A stretch of 64,000 bases of DNA from positions 1,128,001-1,192,000 of the forward strand of contig NZ_CP039691.1 of NCBI RefSeq assembly GCF_005145045.1, written 5' to 3'. The notes under the pieces were generated by a model. That model was given only the letters and a program-made list of their open reading frames with translations. It made no database searches and had not been told where the DNA came from. The translations under genes and the position numbers were made by a program. Below, in pieces: positions 54,922 through 62,669 of the stretch (position 1 is the first letter of the stretch; each line of letters starts with the position of its first letter). The stretch comes from Agrobacterium larrymoorei (GTDB lineage Bacteria; Pseudomonadota; Alphaproteobacteria; Rhizobiales; Rhizobiaceae).

Positions 54922-55011
54922 GCCGTCATCCTCGGCCTTGAGCCGAGGATCCATCTTCACTAACGAAAGCAGAGGGTTGTGGATCCTCGGGTCAAGCCCG
55001 AGGATGACGGC
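54922..55011. repeat. Palindromic repeat family B, copy 2
   Basis: GCCGTCATCCTCGGCCTTGA on the left and its near-complement ending GAGGATGACGGC on the right, around GGATCC at both inner edges. Same structure as 29097. It fills the 364-bp gap between murB and the first small ORF, with no other feature seen. Confidence 0.85.
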
Positions 55012-55157
55012 AGTGGGTGTTTCGATCATCTTGCCCCAAGTGCTGGTGGCAAGAGCAAGGCAGGCAGTTATCTTCAACACCGGCATGATGGGTGGTGGAT
55101 TTCGGGCGCGATTATACTACATTTAATTGCAAGACGCGTCCTTGGAGGGCTGAGAGT

Positions 55158-55259
55158 ATGAGCTCGCAGGAATTTTTCTGGTACGTATTCCCGTGGCTGG
55201 TGTCGGCATCCGGCCTGTGCTGGCTGGCATATGATAAGTATCGCCACGGTCAGCGATAG
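55158..55259 (+). CDS. 33-residue single-pass membrane protein (small ORF)
   Basis: Reads MSSQEFFWYVFPWLVSASG, then LCWLAYDKYRHGQR. One aromatic-rich membrane segment and a basic C-terminal tail. GGAGGG lies 8 nt before the ATG, a good ribosome site. A frameshifted relative lies at 55464. Function unknown. Confidence 0.6.
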   Translation: MSSQEFFWYVFPWLVSASGLCWLAYDKYRHGQR

Positions 55260-55311
55260 GTGTCCACCGGTGCCTCAGACGCTAGATGGTTCAGCAAAAT
55301 AGGTTATATCC

Positions 55312-55437
55312 ATGAATTCTGCGGCGTTCTTTTTTCTCTATATTCTGCCTTTGCTGCTGGGTGCAGGCGTTTGGTCTGCTATCTGGATCAGCGACATGAA
55401 GCGTGCGCGTCGACACAAAATTCATCCGGGTGAATGA
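55312..55437 (+). CDS. 41-residue single-pass membrane protein (small ORF)
   Basis: Starts MNSAAFFFLYILPLLLGAGV and ends in a basic tail (DMKRARRHKIHPGE). Topology matches the neighbour at 55158: short N-terminus, one hydrophobic helix, positive cytoplasmic end. AGGT near 55301 is a weak ribosome site. Function unknown. Confidence 0.5.
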   Translation: MNSAAFFFLYILPLLLGAGVWSAIWISDMKRARRHKIHPGE

Positions 55438-55463
55438 AGTCACAAGCAGTGCAGTAAACGGCA

Positions 55464-55558
55464 ATGACCTCTCGGATTTTCATGTGGTATGTTTTTCCGG
55501 ATTGGTATCGGAAATTTGCTGGCTCGCTTACGATCACTATAAACATCCCGTTCGCTGA
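55464..55558 (+). pseudogene. Frameshifted duplicate of the 55158 small ORF
   Basis: The ATG frame encodes WYVFP as in the intact copy. After that a shift of reading frame restores similarity: LVSEICWLAYDHYKHPVR then a stop at 55556-55558, against LVSASGLCWLAYDKYRHGQR in the intact gene. No ribosome site is seen. It looks like a decayed tandem duplicate. Confidence 0.6.
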
Positions 55559-55571
55559 ACAATATCAAACG

Positions 55572-55609
55572 AAAAAGCCCGCCAAGTCAGAAACTTCGCG
55601 GGCTTTTTT
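55572..55609. terminator. Bidirectional terminator before the MHS transporter
   Basis: AAAAAGCCCGC / GCGGGCTTTTTT stem with a loop of about 15 nt; serves the + strand small ORFs and the - strand transporter. Confidence 0.85.
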
Positions 55610-55664
55610 GTGCTTTTGATTCAGGGTGAAGCGGTGTGGTGCGCCGCTTCTGTTCCAGAAGTCC

Positions 55665-56969
55665 TTACACTTCGTCCTTGCCCGAGAGCAGGATGCAGAC
55701 CAGCGTGATGACCGCGGCGAGGCCGAGGTAGTAGCCGACGGCTGCCATGCCGTAGTTCGTCTGGAGCCATGTGGCGATGTAAGGTGCGAGCGATGCGCCG
55801 ACGATGCCTGCGAAGTTGAAGGTCAGCGATGCGCCGGTGTAGCGAACGCTTGTCGGGAACGGTGCGGCAAGCGCTGCGCCGATCAGCGCGTAGGTCATGC
55901 CCATCAGCGCCATGGAGCTGGCGGCGAAGACCGCGACGCCTGCTTCACCGCCGGTCAGAAGAACCGGGAGCAGGAAGGAGAAGGCGGCAATCAGGACCGT
56001 GATGACGATGAGCGACAGGCGACGGCCTACCTTATCACCCACGATGCCGGTGAGCGGGATGAAGATGCCGAAGACGACGGCGCTGAGAATCTGGATTTCC
56101 AGAGCGTCGAGGAATGGAATCTTCAGAACCTTGACGTTGTAGGACAGCAGCCATGCCGTGCCGATGTAGAACAGCACGAAGGTAACGAGCGCGACGAAGG
56201 TGCCGAGGAACAGGCTGCGCTTGTACTTGGTGAAGATTTCCTTGGCAGGAACGGCAACGCGTTCATGCTTTTCGATGGCCTTCTGGAAGTCGGGCGTTTC
56301 CGTGATCGACAAGCGAACCCACAGGCCGACGCCGATCAGCAGGATCGAGGCGATGAACGGAATGCGCCAGCCCCATGTGATCAGCGCGTCGTTGGACATG
56401 ACGTGCAGAAGCAGCCAGAAAATGCCCGAAGACAGGAACAGGCCGACCGGCGCACCGAGCTGCGGGAACATGGCGTACCAGTTGCGCTTGCCGGGAGGTG
56501 CATTTTCCGTTGCCAGAAGAACGGCACCGCCCCACTCGCCACCAAGACCGAAGCCCTGACCGAAACGGCAAAGTGCCAGCAAAAGAGGCGCGAGAACACC
56601 GGCAGTTTCATACGAGGGCAGAAGGCCGATGACGACGGTGGAAATGCCCATCGTCAAAAGAGCGGCGACGAGCGTCGTCTTGCGGCCCACGCGGTCTCCG
56701 TAATGGCCGAACACCAGCGCGCCGAGCGGGCGGGCGAAGAAGGCGATGGAGAAGGTGGCAAACGATGCAAGCAGCGCCGTCATCGGATCGCTGTTCGGGA
56801 AGAACAGCGTCGGAAACACGAGCACGGCGGCAGTCGCATAAACGTAGAAATCGAAGAATTCGATGGTCGTGCCGACCAGGCTGGCAGTGAGAACTCGTGC
56901 AGGCGAATTTGTCTTTACATCGTTCGGTTTGTCAGCTGTCGGCGATACACGGGATATCGCTTCGGACAT
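55665..56969 (-). CDS. MFS transporter, metabolite:H+ symporter (MHS) family
   Basis: 434 aa, 12 predicted membrane segments. MHS hallmarks: GTTIEFFDFYVYATAAVLVF near the N-terminus, GHYGDRVGRKTTL (motif A), GFGLGGEWGGAVLLATENAP and the second-half GIVGDKVGRRLSL. Members import dicarboxylates, shikimate, proline/betaine or similar acids by proton symport. Substrate cannot be set. It is the only - strand gene besides HigBA within the dcw interval and lies divergent from the nucleotidyltransferase-HEPN gene. Confidence 0.92.
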   Translation of the reverse strand: MSEAISRVSPTADKPNDVKTNSPARVLTASLVGTTIEFFDFYVYATAAVLVFPTLFFPNSDPMTALLASFATFSIAFFARPLGALVFGHYGDRVGRKTTLVAALLTMGISTVVIGLLPSYETAGVLAPLLLALCRFGQGFGLGGEWGGAVLLATENAPPGKRNWYAMFPQLGAPVGLFLSSGIFWLLLHVMSNDALITWGWRIPFIASILLIGVGLWVRLSITETPDFQKAIEKHERVAVPAKEIFTKYKRSLFLGTFVALVTFVLFYIGTAWLLSYNVKVLKIPFLDALEIQILSAVVFGIFIPLTGIVGDKVGRRLSLIVITVLIAAFSFLLPVLLTGGEAGVAVFAASSMALMGMTYALIGAALAAPFPTSVRYTGASLTFNFAGIVGASLAPYIATWLQTNYGMAAVGYYLGLAAVITLVCILLSGKDEV

Positions 56970-57223
56970 GGTAGTCGTTCCATTGTTAAGTAAGACTTAT
57001 GACCCTTTACCGGGCTGAAATTGCGTTAACGTAATTTTTGATCCTTTGAAACGGTTAAAGCGCAATATTTTGGAAAAAACGGATGAATTGGTAACGTTTT
57101 GCATTCGCATTCTTCTCTCATCGTTTGGGGTCGTGATTTTCGACGGCCACGGCTATACGGCTTCACCTGATGCAAACGATTCTGCTAAGAGGGTTATCGT
57201 GCCGGTGTAGAAGGGGATGAGGT

Positions 57224-58147
57224 GTGCAGGACTTTTCGATGGATGATGAGAGGCTGGCGCATCTGCCGCTTCGCAAGCGCCGCGAGTTGCAGCGCGTGGC
57301 CTCCATCGTGTTCGAAGAGTTCGAGGACGCGCTTAAGACCAAGCTTTCGGACAAGGACAGGCGCGGTCGCATTCTCAAGCTTATTCTTTACGGTTCCCAT
57401 GCCCGCGGCGATTGGGTGGAGGATCGCGGGAGCGGTTACTATTCGGATTACGACATTCTCGTCGTCGTCAACTCTGCGCGTTTTGCCGAAGAGCACGACG
57501 TTTGGGACAAGGTCGATGACAGGTTCATTCAGGACTTGCAGGTCACGCGCCGCCTGAAAACGCAGCCCAGTGTCATCGTTCATGCCTATGATCAGCTGAA
57601 TTCCGAGCTTGCGCAGGGCCGTCCGTTCTTCGTGGATGTCGCAAGGGACGGGATCGCGCTCTATGAGGCTGCAGGTTATCCGCTGGCTGAGCCGAAGCTG
57701 CTTGCGCCGGAGGAGATTGCCTCCGAGGCAAGGCTGCATTTCGATCACTGGTTTTCGAGTGCAGACAGGTTTGGAGAGCTGGCAGCCGTAGCCGTCAGTA
57801 GCGGATTTAACAATGAGGCTGCTTTCACTCTCCACCAGACCGCAGAGCGGCTTTATAATTGCGTGCTGCTCGTCTTCACGCTCTACAGTCCGGCATCGCA
57901 TAATCTGACGTTCCTGCGCTCGCAGTCCGAAGATATAGCGCCGCGGCTGATCGAGGTCTGGCCTCGCAACACGAAGCACTCCCGACGCTGCTTCAGCCTG
58001 CTCAAGCGCGCCTATGTCGAGGCGCGCTATTCACTCCACTATAAGATCACGACCGAGGAACTGGCGTGGCTGACGGAGCGCGTGGCGCATTTGCGGGACG
58101 TGGTGGAGGAGGTGTGCCGGGAGCGGCTGGGCGAAACGCCATCCTAG
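57224..58147 (+). CDS. Fused minimal nucleotidyltransferase (MNT) - HEPN protein
   Basis: 307 aa. Start GTG 57224 after GGGGATGAG; ATG 57239 is possible. N-terminal MNT domain (about 45-160): LILYGSHARGDW at 53-64 and the metal motif SDYD at 74-77 are intact, so nucleotidyl transfer is plausible. C-terminal HEPN domain (about 165-300): FNNEAAFTLHQTAERLYNCV and YVEARYSLHYK. The RNase motif R-x4-6-H is shortened to Arg268-x3-His272, so nuclease activity is doubtful. In two-gene MNT/HEPN toxin-antitoxin pairs the MNT partner modifies and silences HEPN; here both are one chain. Confidence 0.85.
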   Translation: MQDFSMDDERLAHLPLRKRRELQRVASIVFEEFEDALKTKLSDKDRRGRILKLILYGSHARGDWVEDRGSGYYSDYDILVVVNSARFAEEHDVWDKVDDRFIQDLQVTRRLKTQPSVIVHAYDQLNSELAQGRPFFVDVARDGIALYEAAGYPLAEPKLLAPEEIASEARLHFDHWFSSADRFGELAAVAVSSGFNNEAAFTLHQTAERLYNCVLLVFTLYSPASHNLTFLRSQSEDIAPRLIEVWPRNTKHSRRCFSLLKRAYVEARYSLHYKITTEELAWLTERVAHLRDVVEEVCRERLGETPS

Positions 58148-58202
58148 CCCAGCAATAATGTTGCATTCTTTGTGATGCCGGGCGCACAAGCAATTTTCTA
58201 TG

Positions 58203-58505
58203 CTAGCGCAGGACGTCCAATCCCTTGCGCTCCACAAGATCGAGAATCTTGATGGCCGTACCGTTGGGCTTTTTCGTACCCTGCTCCCACGCGGCGACCG
58301 TGATCGTCTTGACGTTGATGAAGTTGGCGAACACAGCTTGGCTAACCTTTGCTCCCGCTCTGATCTTCTTTATTTCATCGGGCGTATAATCACGAAGAGG
58401 AGGGAGGCAAAGCGCATCGAACTCTCTCATCGTCATATCATCAACGAAGCCTGCTTCATGCAGCCTCTCGGCTGATTTATGGACGTTTTTCAGTATTCGG
58501 CTCAT
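58203..58505 (-). CDS. HigA-like XRE-family antitoxin
   Basis: 100 aa from ATG 58505. An XRE helix-turn-helix is visible in the C-terminal half: KVSQAVFANFINVKTITVAA followed by WEQGTKKPNGTAIKILDLV. The N-terminal half would bind the toxin. Its start lies 29 nt inside the end of the toxin gene, the toxin-first order typical of higBA. It should repress the shared promoter. Confidence 0.85.
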   Translation of the reverse strand: MSRILKNVHKSAERLHEAGFVDDMTMREFDALCLPPLRDYTPDEIKKIRAGAKVSQAVFANFINVKTITVAAWEQGTKKPNGTAIKILDLVERKGLDVLR

Positions 58506-58878
58506 CGCCTTCAATCTCCAGTATGATGTGCTTTTCAATCATGTCTTTGAGCCGCTGCTCGTCTGCGCTCATGTAGATGTCGCATAGTTTCCGAAGGGCG
58601 GCCTTCTCATTCTTCTTGATATTTTCAGACTCGTTTTTCGCGAAACCGTGCACAAAGATGAGTCTGTCAGACTGACGGTAGCCTATGATAGTTCGATAGC
58701 TTCCTGATTTGCCTCGACCGGGTGCCGCAACCCGTTTCTTTATCAGAAAGCCGCCGAGCCGCGCGTCTATCAGACCGTTTTCGATCTCCTTCGCTGCATC
58801 GTACAGCATGGTATCGGTCACGCCGTGTCCAATGGCCCAGTTGTTGAACTCCACGTCCTTTAGAATTCTTAATCGCAA
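58477..58878 (-). CDS. RelE/HigB-type toxin
   Basis: 133 aa with a TTG start at 58878; no better start was found. The core GKSGSYRTIIGYRQSDRLIF and VHGFAKNESENIKKNEKAAL matches the HigB2/RelE-like family that cleaves mRNA at the ribosome; the tail (about 100-133) is charged. Upstream of and overlapping the antitoxin gene. AT content is higher than in neighbouring genes, which suggests later acquisition. Confidence 0.85.
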   Translation of the reverse strand: MRLRILKDVEFNNWAIGHGVTDTMLYDAAKEIENGLIDARLGGFLIKKRVAAPGRGKSGSYRTIIGYRQSDRLIFVHGFAKNESENIKKNEKAALRKLCDIYMSADEQRLKDMIEKHIILEIEGDEPNTEKRP

Positions 58879-59401
58879 TATCTATATCACTCCGTAATAT
58901 AAATTCAAGTTTTCTCTCAAGACTGCCGCTCATGACGCAAAACTCACTTTGGGCAGCTTAAGGTTGATTTCTAGCTTTGAATATCAAGTTCTTCAATTTT
59001 TTGGATCGCAACCCGTGCTGCACGGGCAAGGGCACTATCGCTAGGATGCGGGATCGTTCGCCGCGTTGTTTCGTCCCAAAATGGCTGGGGAAAACCGTCT
59101 GATCTTAACGAATCGATCTTGCTTTCGAGGCGGGTGTGGGGCGCGGGCGCAATGGAATTATTTGCCTTCGGTTAAAATTCTGAATCTTGCATTGGTCGCA
59201 ACGCTCTGATTCTAAGGAAGGAATCCGCAGCTGAAGTGATTCTTTAACAAAAATCGCTTCGTTGGGCGTCTCGGTTAACGAAAGTAAACACTTCATTAAC
59301 CTTAATGACGCTTAAGTGTTTCGTGCGGGTCGAGCGAAAGAATCGCGAGCCATTCCGGTTCCGGTGCCTCGTTCGGGAAATTCGGTGTGTCAGAGGTTGT
59401 T
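58879..59401 (+). other. AT-rich intergenic region upstream of ddl
   Basis: 523 bp without a gene. It should hold the promoter of the ddl-ftsQ-ftsA-ftsZ block and, at its left edge, that of HigBA. Near the ddl end are three TTAA tetramers (59296, 59302, 59312) and a hairpin AAACACTT (59286)/AAGTGTTT (59314). TTAA-rich segments recall CtrA sites, but none has the full TTAA-N7-TTAA form. Confidence 0.5.
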
Positions 59402-60328
59402 ATGAGCGGCAAACACGTAGCTGTTCTTATGGGTGGGTTTTCTTCGGAGCGGCCGGTCAGCCTCTCGTCGGGAGAGGCTTGCGCATCCGCGCTGGAAGGC
59501 GAGGGCTATAAGGTTACGCGTGTAGATGTGGATCGCAACATTGCGTCCACGCTGGTCGATCTGCGTCCCGATGTCGCTTTCAATGCGCTGCATGGCCCCT
59601 TCGGCGAAGACGGTACGATCCAGGGCATTCTGGAATATCTCGAAATTCCCTACACGCATTCCGGCGTTGCCGCGTCCTCGCTGGCGATGAACAAGTCGCA
59701 GTCGAAGAAGATCGCTGCTGCCGGTGGCATTCCGGTTGCGACCGAAAAGCTGATGAACCGTCACGATATCGGCAACCAGCATCCGCTGGAGCCGCCTTAT
59801 GTGGTGAAGCCGGTTCGTGAAGGTTCGAGCTTCGGCGTGGTGATCGTCAAGGAAGATCAATCGCATCCGCCTCAGATTCTCAGTTCTGCCGACTGGCGTT
59901 ACGGTGATGCCGTGATGGTGGAGCGCTATATTCATGGCCGCGAGTTGACCTGCGGCGTGATGAATGGCGAAGCCTTGGGTGTTACCGAAGTGGTGCCGCT
60001 CGGTCACAATTTCTATGATTACGATGCGAAATACGCCAAAGGTGGCTCAAAGCATGTCATCCCGGCGGAAATTTCACCGAAAATTTACCAAAAAATCCAA
60101 TCATTGGCGGTTATGGCGCATCAGGTGATTGGCTGCCGTGGCGTGAGCCGTTCGGACTTCCGCTTCGACGACCGTTTCTCAGAAGATGGCGAACTTATCT
60201 GGCTGGAAATCAATACCCAGCCGGGCATGACGCCAACCTCCCTTGTGCCCGAAATGGCGGCCCATCAGGGTCGCTCCTTTGGTGAACTTGTCCGTTGGAT
60301 GGTGGAGGATGCGTCGTGCTTGCGGTGA
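59402..60328 (+). CDS. ddl: D-alanine--D-alanine ligase
   Basis: 308 aa ATP-grasp enzyme from ATG 59402 (GAGG 5-6 nt upstream). N-terminal [47 protein letters not shown] and the metal/D-Ala site [15 protein letters not shown]. It makes the D-Ala-D-Ala used by MurF. First gene of the second dcw block; its end overlaps the ftsQ start by 13 nt. Confidence 0.96.
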   Translation: MSGKHVAVLMGGFSSERPVSLSSGEACASALEGEGYKVTRVDVDRNIASTLVDLRPDVAFNALHGPFGEDGTIQGILEYLEIPYTHSGVAASSLAMNKSQSKKIAAAGGIPVATEKLMNRHDIGNQHPLEPPYVVKPVREGSSFGVVIVKEDQSHPPQILSSADWRYGDAVMVERYIHGRELTCGVMNGEALGVTEVVPLGHNFYDYDAKYAKGGSKHVIPAEISPKIYQKIQSLAVMAHQVIGCRGVSRSDFRFDDRFSEDGELIWLEINTQPGMTPTSLVPEMAAHQGRSFGELVRWMVEDASCLR

Positions 60329-61245
60329 ACGGCAAAAAATCGACAGCTAAAAAGCGCGAGCAATACGCATCGGCGGGTGCGGATGACCGGTTCGTTCTGC
60401 CGCGTCCGTTTCGCCGCGTGTTTCGTTTCTGCGTGAGCCTTGCCACGGGCCGCATTCACATTCCCGCGCATACGGGCACGATCTCTACATTCGCATTTTT
60501 CTCCGCAGTCGGCCTCTATGGCATGTCGCTGGGTGGCCATACGGATTTGGTTGCGCAGGCAACGACTTCGGCTGCCGGTTTTGCTGTTGAAGACGTGAAG
60601 GTCTCCGGCAATATGCAGACGTCGGAAATCGAAGTGTTCCAGCTGCTGGGCCTCGACGGGGCGACCTCGCTGATCGCTCTCGATGTCAACGCTGCGCGCA
60701 AGAAGCTCTCCGAGCTTCCTTGGGTGGAAGATGTCGATATTCGCAAGATTTATCCCAAGACCATCGATGTGCGTCTGAAGGAGCGTCAGGCTTTCGGTAT
60801 CTGGCAGCACGGCACGGAACTGTCGCTGATCGAAAAGAGCGGAAGCGTCATCGCGCCGCTGCGGGACAACAAATATGCGGGCCTGCCGCTGTTCGTCGGT
60901 CGTGATGCCGAGACGGGTGCTGCGGGTTTCGTGGACGAGCTGGCCGACTGGCCGGAAATTCGTAACCGCGTTCGGGCCTATGTCCGCGTTGCCGGTCGCC
61001 GCTGGGACCTGCATCTGGAAAACGGCATCGTCGTGAAGCTGCCGGAAGAGAATGTGCCGAAGGCGCTGCAGCTGCTGGCGCGTCTGGATATGGAGCAGAA
61101 GATTCTGTCGCGCGATGTCGCTGCGGTGGATCTGCGTCTGCCCGACCGGACGACGGTGCAGCTGACGGAAGGTGCCGCCGAGCGTCGTCAGAAGGCAGTT
61201 GAGGCGCGCACCAAGGTACTCAAGGCGGCGGAGAGGAACACATGA
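60316..61245 (+). CDS. ftsQ: Cell division protein FtsQ
   Basis: 309 aa. GTG 60316 is preferred because GGAGG lies 7 nt upstream. Cytoplasmic basic N-terminus (about 1-50), one membrane segment ([19 protein letters not shown], about 56-75), POTRA domain (about 90-165: [34 protein letters not shown]) and a periplasmic beta domain. FtsQ anchors FtsB-FtsL at the septum. Overlaps ddl and ftsA (ATGA). Confidence 0.94.
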   Translation: MLAVNGKKSTAKKREQYASAGADDRFVLPRPFRRVFRFCVSLATGRIHIPAHTGTISTFAFFSAVGLYGMSLGGHTDLVAQATTSAAGFAVEDVKVSGNMQTSEIEVFQLLGLDGATSLIALDVNAARKKLSELPWVEDVDIRKIYPKTIDVRLKERQAFGIWQHGTELSLIEKSGSVIAPLRDNKYAGLPLFVGRDAETGAAGFVDELADWPEIRNRVRAYVRVAGRRWDLHLENGIVVKLPEENVPKALQLLARLDMEQKILSRDVAAVDLRLPDRTTVQLTEGAAERRQKAVEARTKVLKAAERNT

Positions 61246-62576
61246 GCTTTTTCGGTTCTTCCCAGTTTGGCCTGCCGCGTCTGAAGCCTCTGCCTTCCAA
61301 GCGCAGCCACGTCGTTTCGGTTCTCGATATCGGCTCGACCAAGGTCGTCTGCATGATCGGTCGTCTGACGCCGCGTCAGGAGAGTGAAGTGCTGCCCGGT
61401 CGCACGCACAAGGTAGATGTCATCGGCATCGGCCACCAGCGTTCGCGCGGTGTGAAGTCGGGCGTCATCGCCGATCTGGACGCGCTGGAAGGCGTTGTTC
61501 GTCTGGCAGTCGATGCAGCCGAGCGCATGGCGGGGCTGACGGTGGATAGCCTCATCGTAAACGTGTCGGCTGGGCGTCTTGCCAGCGATATCTATACCGC
61601 CAGCATCGATCTGGGTGGGCAGGAAGTGGAAGCGGGCGATCTGCGCAAGGTTCTGGTGGCTGCCAGCCAGCAGTCGCTGCGCCAGGACCGCGCAATCCTG
61701 CACTCGCTGCCCACTGGTTATTCGCTGGATGGCGAACGCGGTATTCGCGATCCGCTTTCCATGTATGGCGACCTGCTGGGCGTGGACATGCATGTGGTGA
61801 CGGCGGAACGCACGGCGTTGAAGAACCTCGAACTCTGCATCAACCGCGCTCACCTGTCTGTCGAGGGCATTGTTGCGACACCTTATGCAAGCGGTCTGGC
61901 TGCTCTGGTGGATGATGAAGTCGAACTCGGCTGCGCGGCAATCGATATGGGCGGCGGCACGACGACGATTTCGGTCTTTGCCGAAGGTCGTCTGGTGCAC
62001 ACGGATGCCATCGGCCTTGGCGGTCATCATGTCACGACCGATCTGGCGCGTGGCCTGTCCACCCGCATCGAGGATGCGGAGCGGCTGAAGGTGGTGCATG
62101 GATCGTCTCTGGCCAATGGCGGTGTGGACGATCGTGAAATGATCGCCGTTCCGCCGATTGGCGAAGACGACCGCGACCAGCCATCGCAGGTATCGAAGGC
62201 GCTTGTCAGCCGCATCATCCGCGCGCGCATCGAAGAGACACTGGAGCTGATCCGGGACCGTATTCAGAAATCCGGTTTCAGCCCAATCGTCGGCAAGCGC
62301 GTGGTGCTGACGGGTGGCGCAAGCCAGCTGACCGGCCTGCCGGAAACGGCACGTCGCATTCTGGCCCGCAACGTGCGCATCGGTCGTCCGATGGGCGTGG
62401 CTGGCCTGCCGGTTGCGGCCAAGGGCCCGGCCTTCTCAACGGCCTGCGGACTGATGATCTATCCGCAGATCGCAGACATCGAAATTCACGCGGCGCAGAG
62501 CGGAATGTTCTCGCCGTTTGGAATGGGCAGCGGGCGTATCGCCCGTGTGGGGCAGTGGCTGAAAGAAAGTTTTTGA
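61242..62576 (+). CDS. ftsA: Cell division protein FtsA
   Basis: 444 aa actin-like ATPase. Phosphate-1 loop SVLDIGSTKVVCMIG, phosphate-2 CAAIDMGGGTTTISVF, adenosine loop VVLTGGASQLTGLPE, and a C-terminal amphipathic membrane-targeting stretch (IARVGQWLKESF). FtsA ties FtsZ filaments to the membrane and recruits late divisome proteins. Start overlaps the ftsQ stop; 93 bp separate it from ftsZ. Confidence 0.96.
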   Translation: MSFFGSSQFGLPRLKPLPSKRSHVVSVLDIGSTKVVCMIGRLTPRQESEVLPGRTHKVDVIGIGHQRSRGVKSGVIADLDALEGVVRLAVDAAERMAGLTVDSLIVNVSAGRLASDIYTASIDLGGQEVEAGDLRKVLVAASQQSLRQDRAILHSLPTGYSLDGERGIRDPLSMYGDLLGVDMHVVTAERTALKNLELCINRAHLSVEGIVATPYASGLAALVDDEVELGCAAIDMGGGTTTISVFAEGRLVHTDAIGLGGHHVTTDLARGLSTRIEDAERLKVVHGSSLANGGVDDREMIAVPPIGEDDRDQPSQVSKALVSRIIRARIEETLELIRDRIQKSGFSPIVGKRVVLTGGASQLTGLPETARRILARNVRIGRPMGVAGLPVAAKGPAFSTACGLMIYPQIADIEIHAAQSGMFSPFGMGSGRIARVGQWLKESF

Positions 62577-62669
62577 TCCTTTTCCGGGGGTGTTCGGAAA
62601 AGGAATGAGTGAAGTTCAAGAGAATTGGCCTGCGGGGCGTTGCCGGCCATAGATAGAAGGAATGGTAAA

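Noticed and set aside
55626..56993. 455-codon + strand open frame opposite the MHS transporter
   Set aside because: Low-complexity, Glu/Asp/Arg-rich antisense product of a membrane protein gene.
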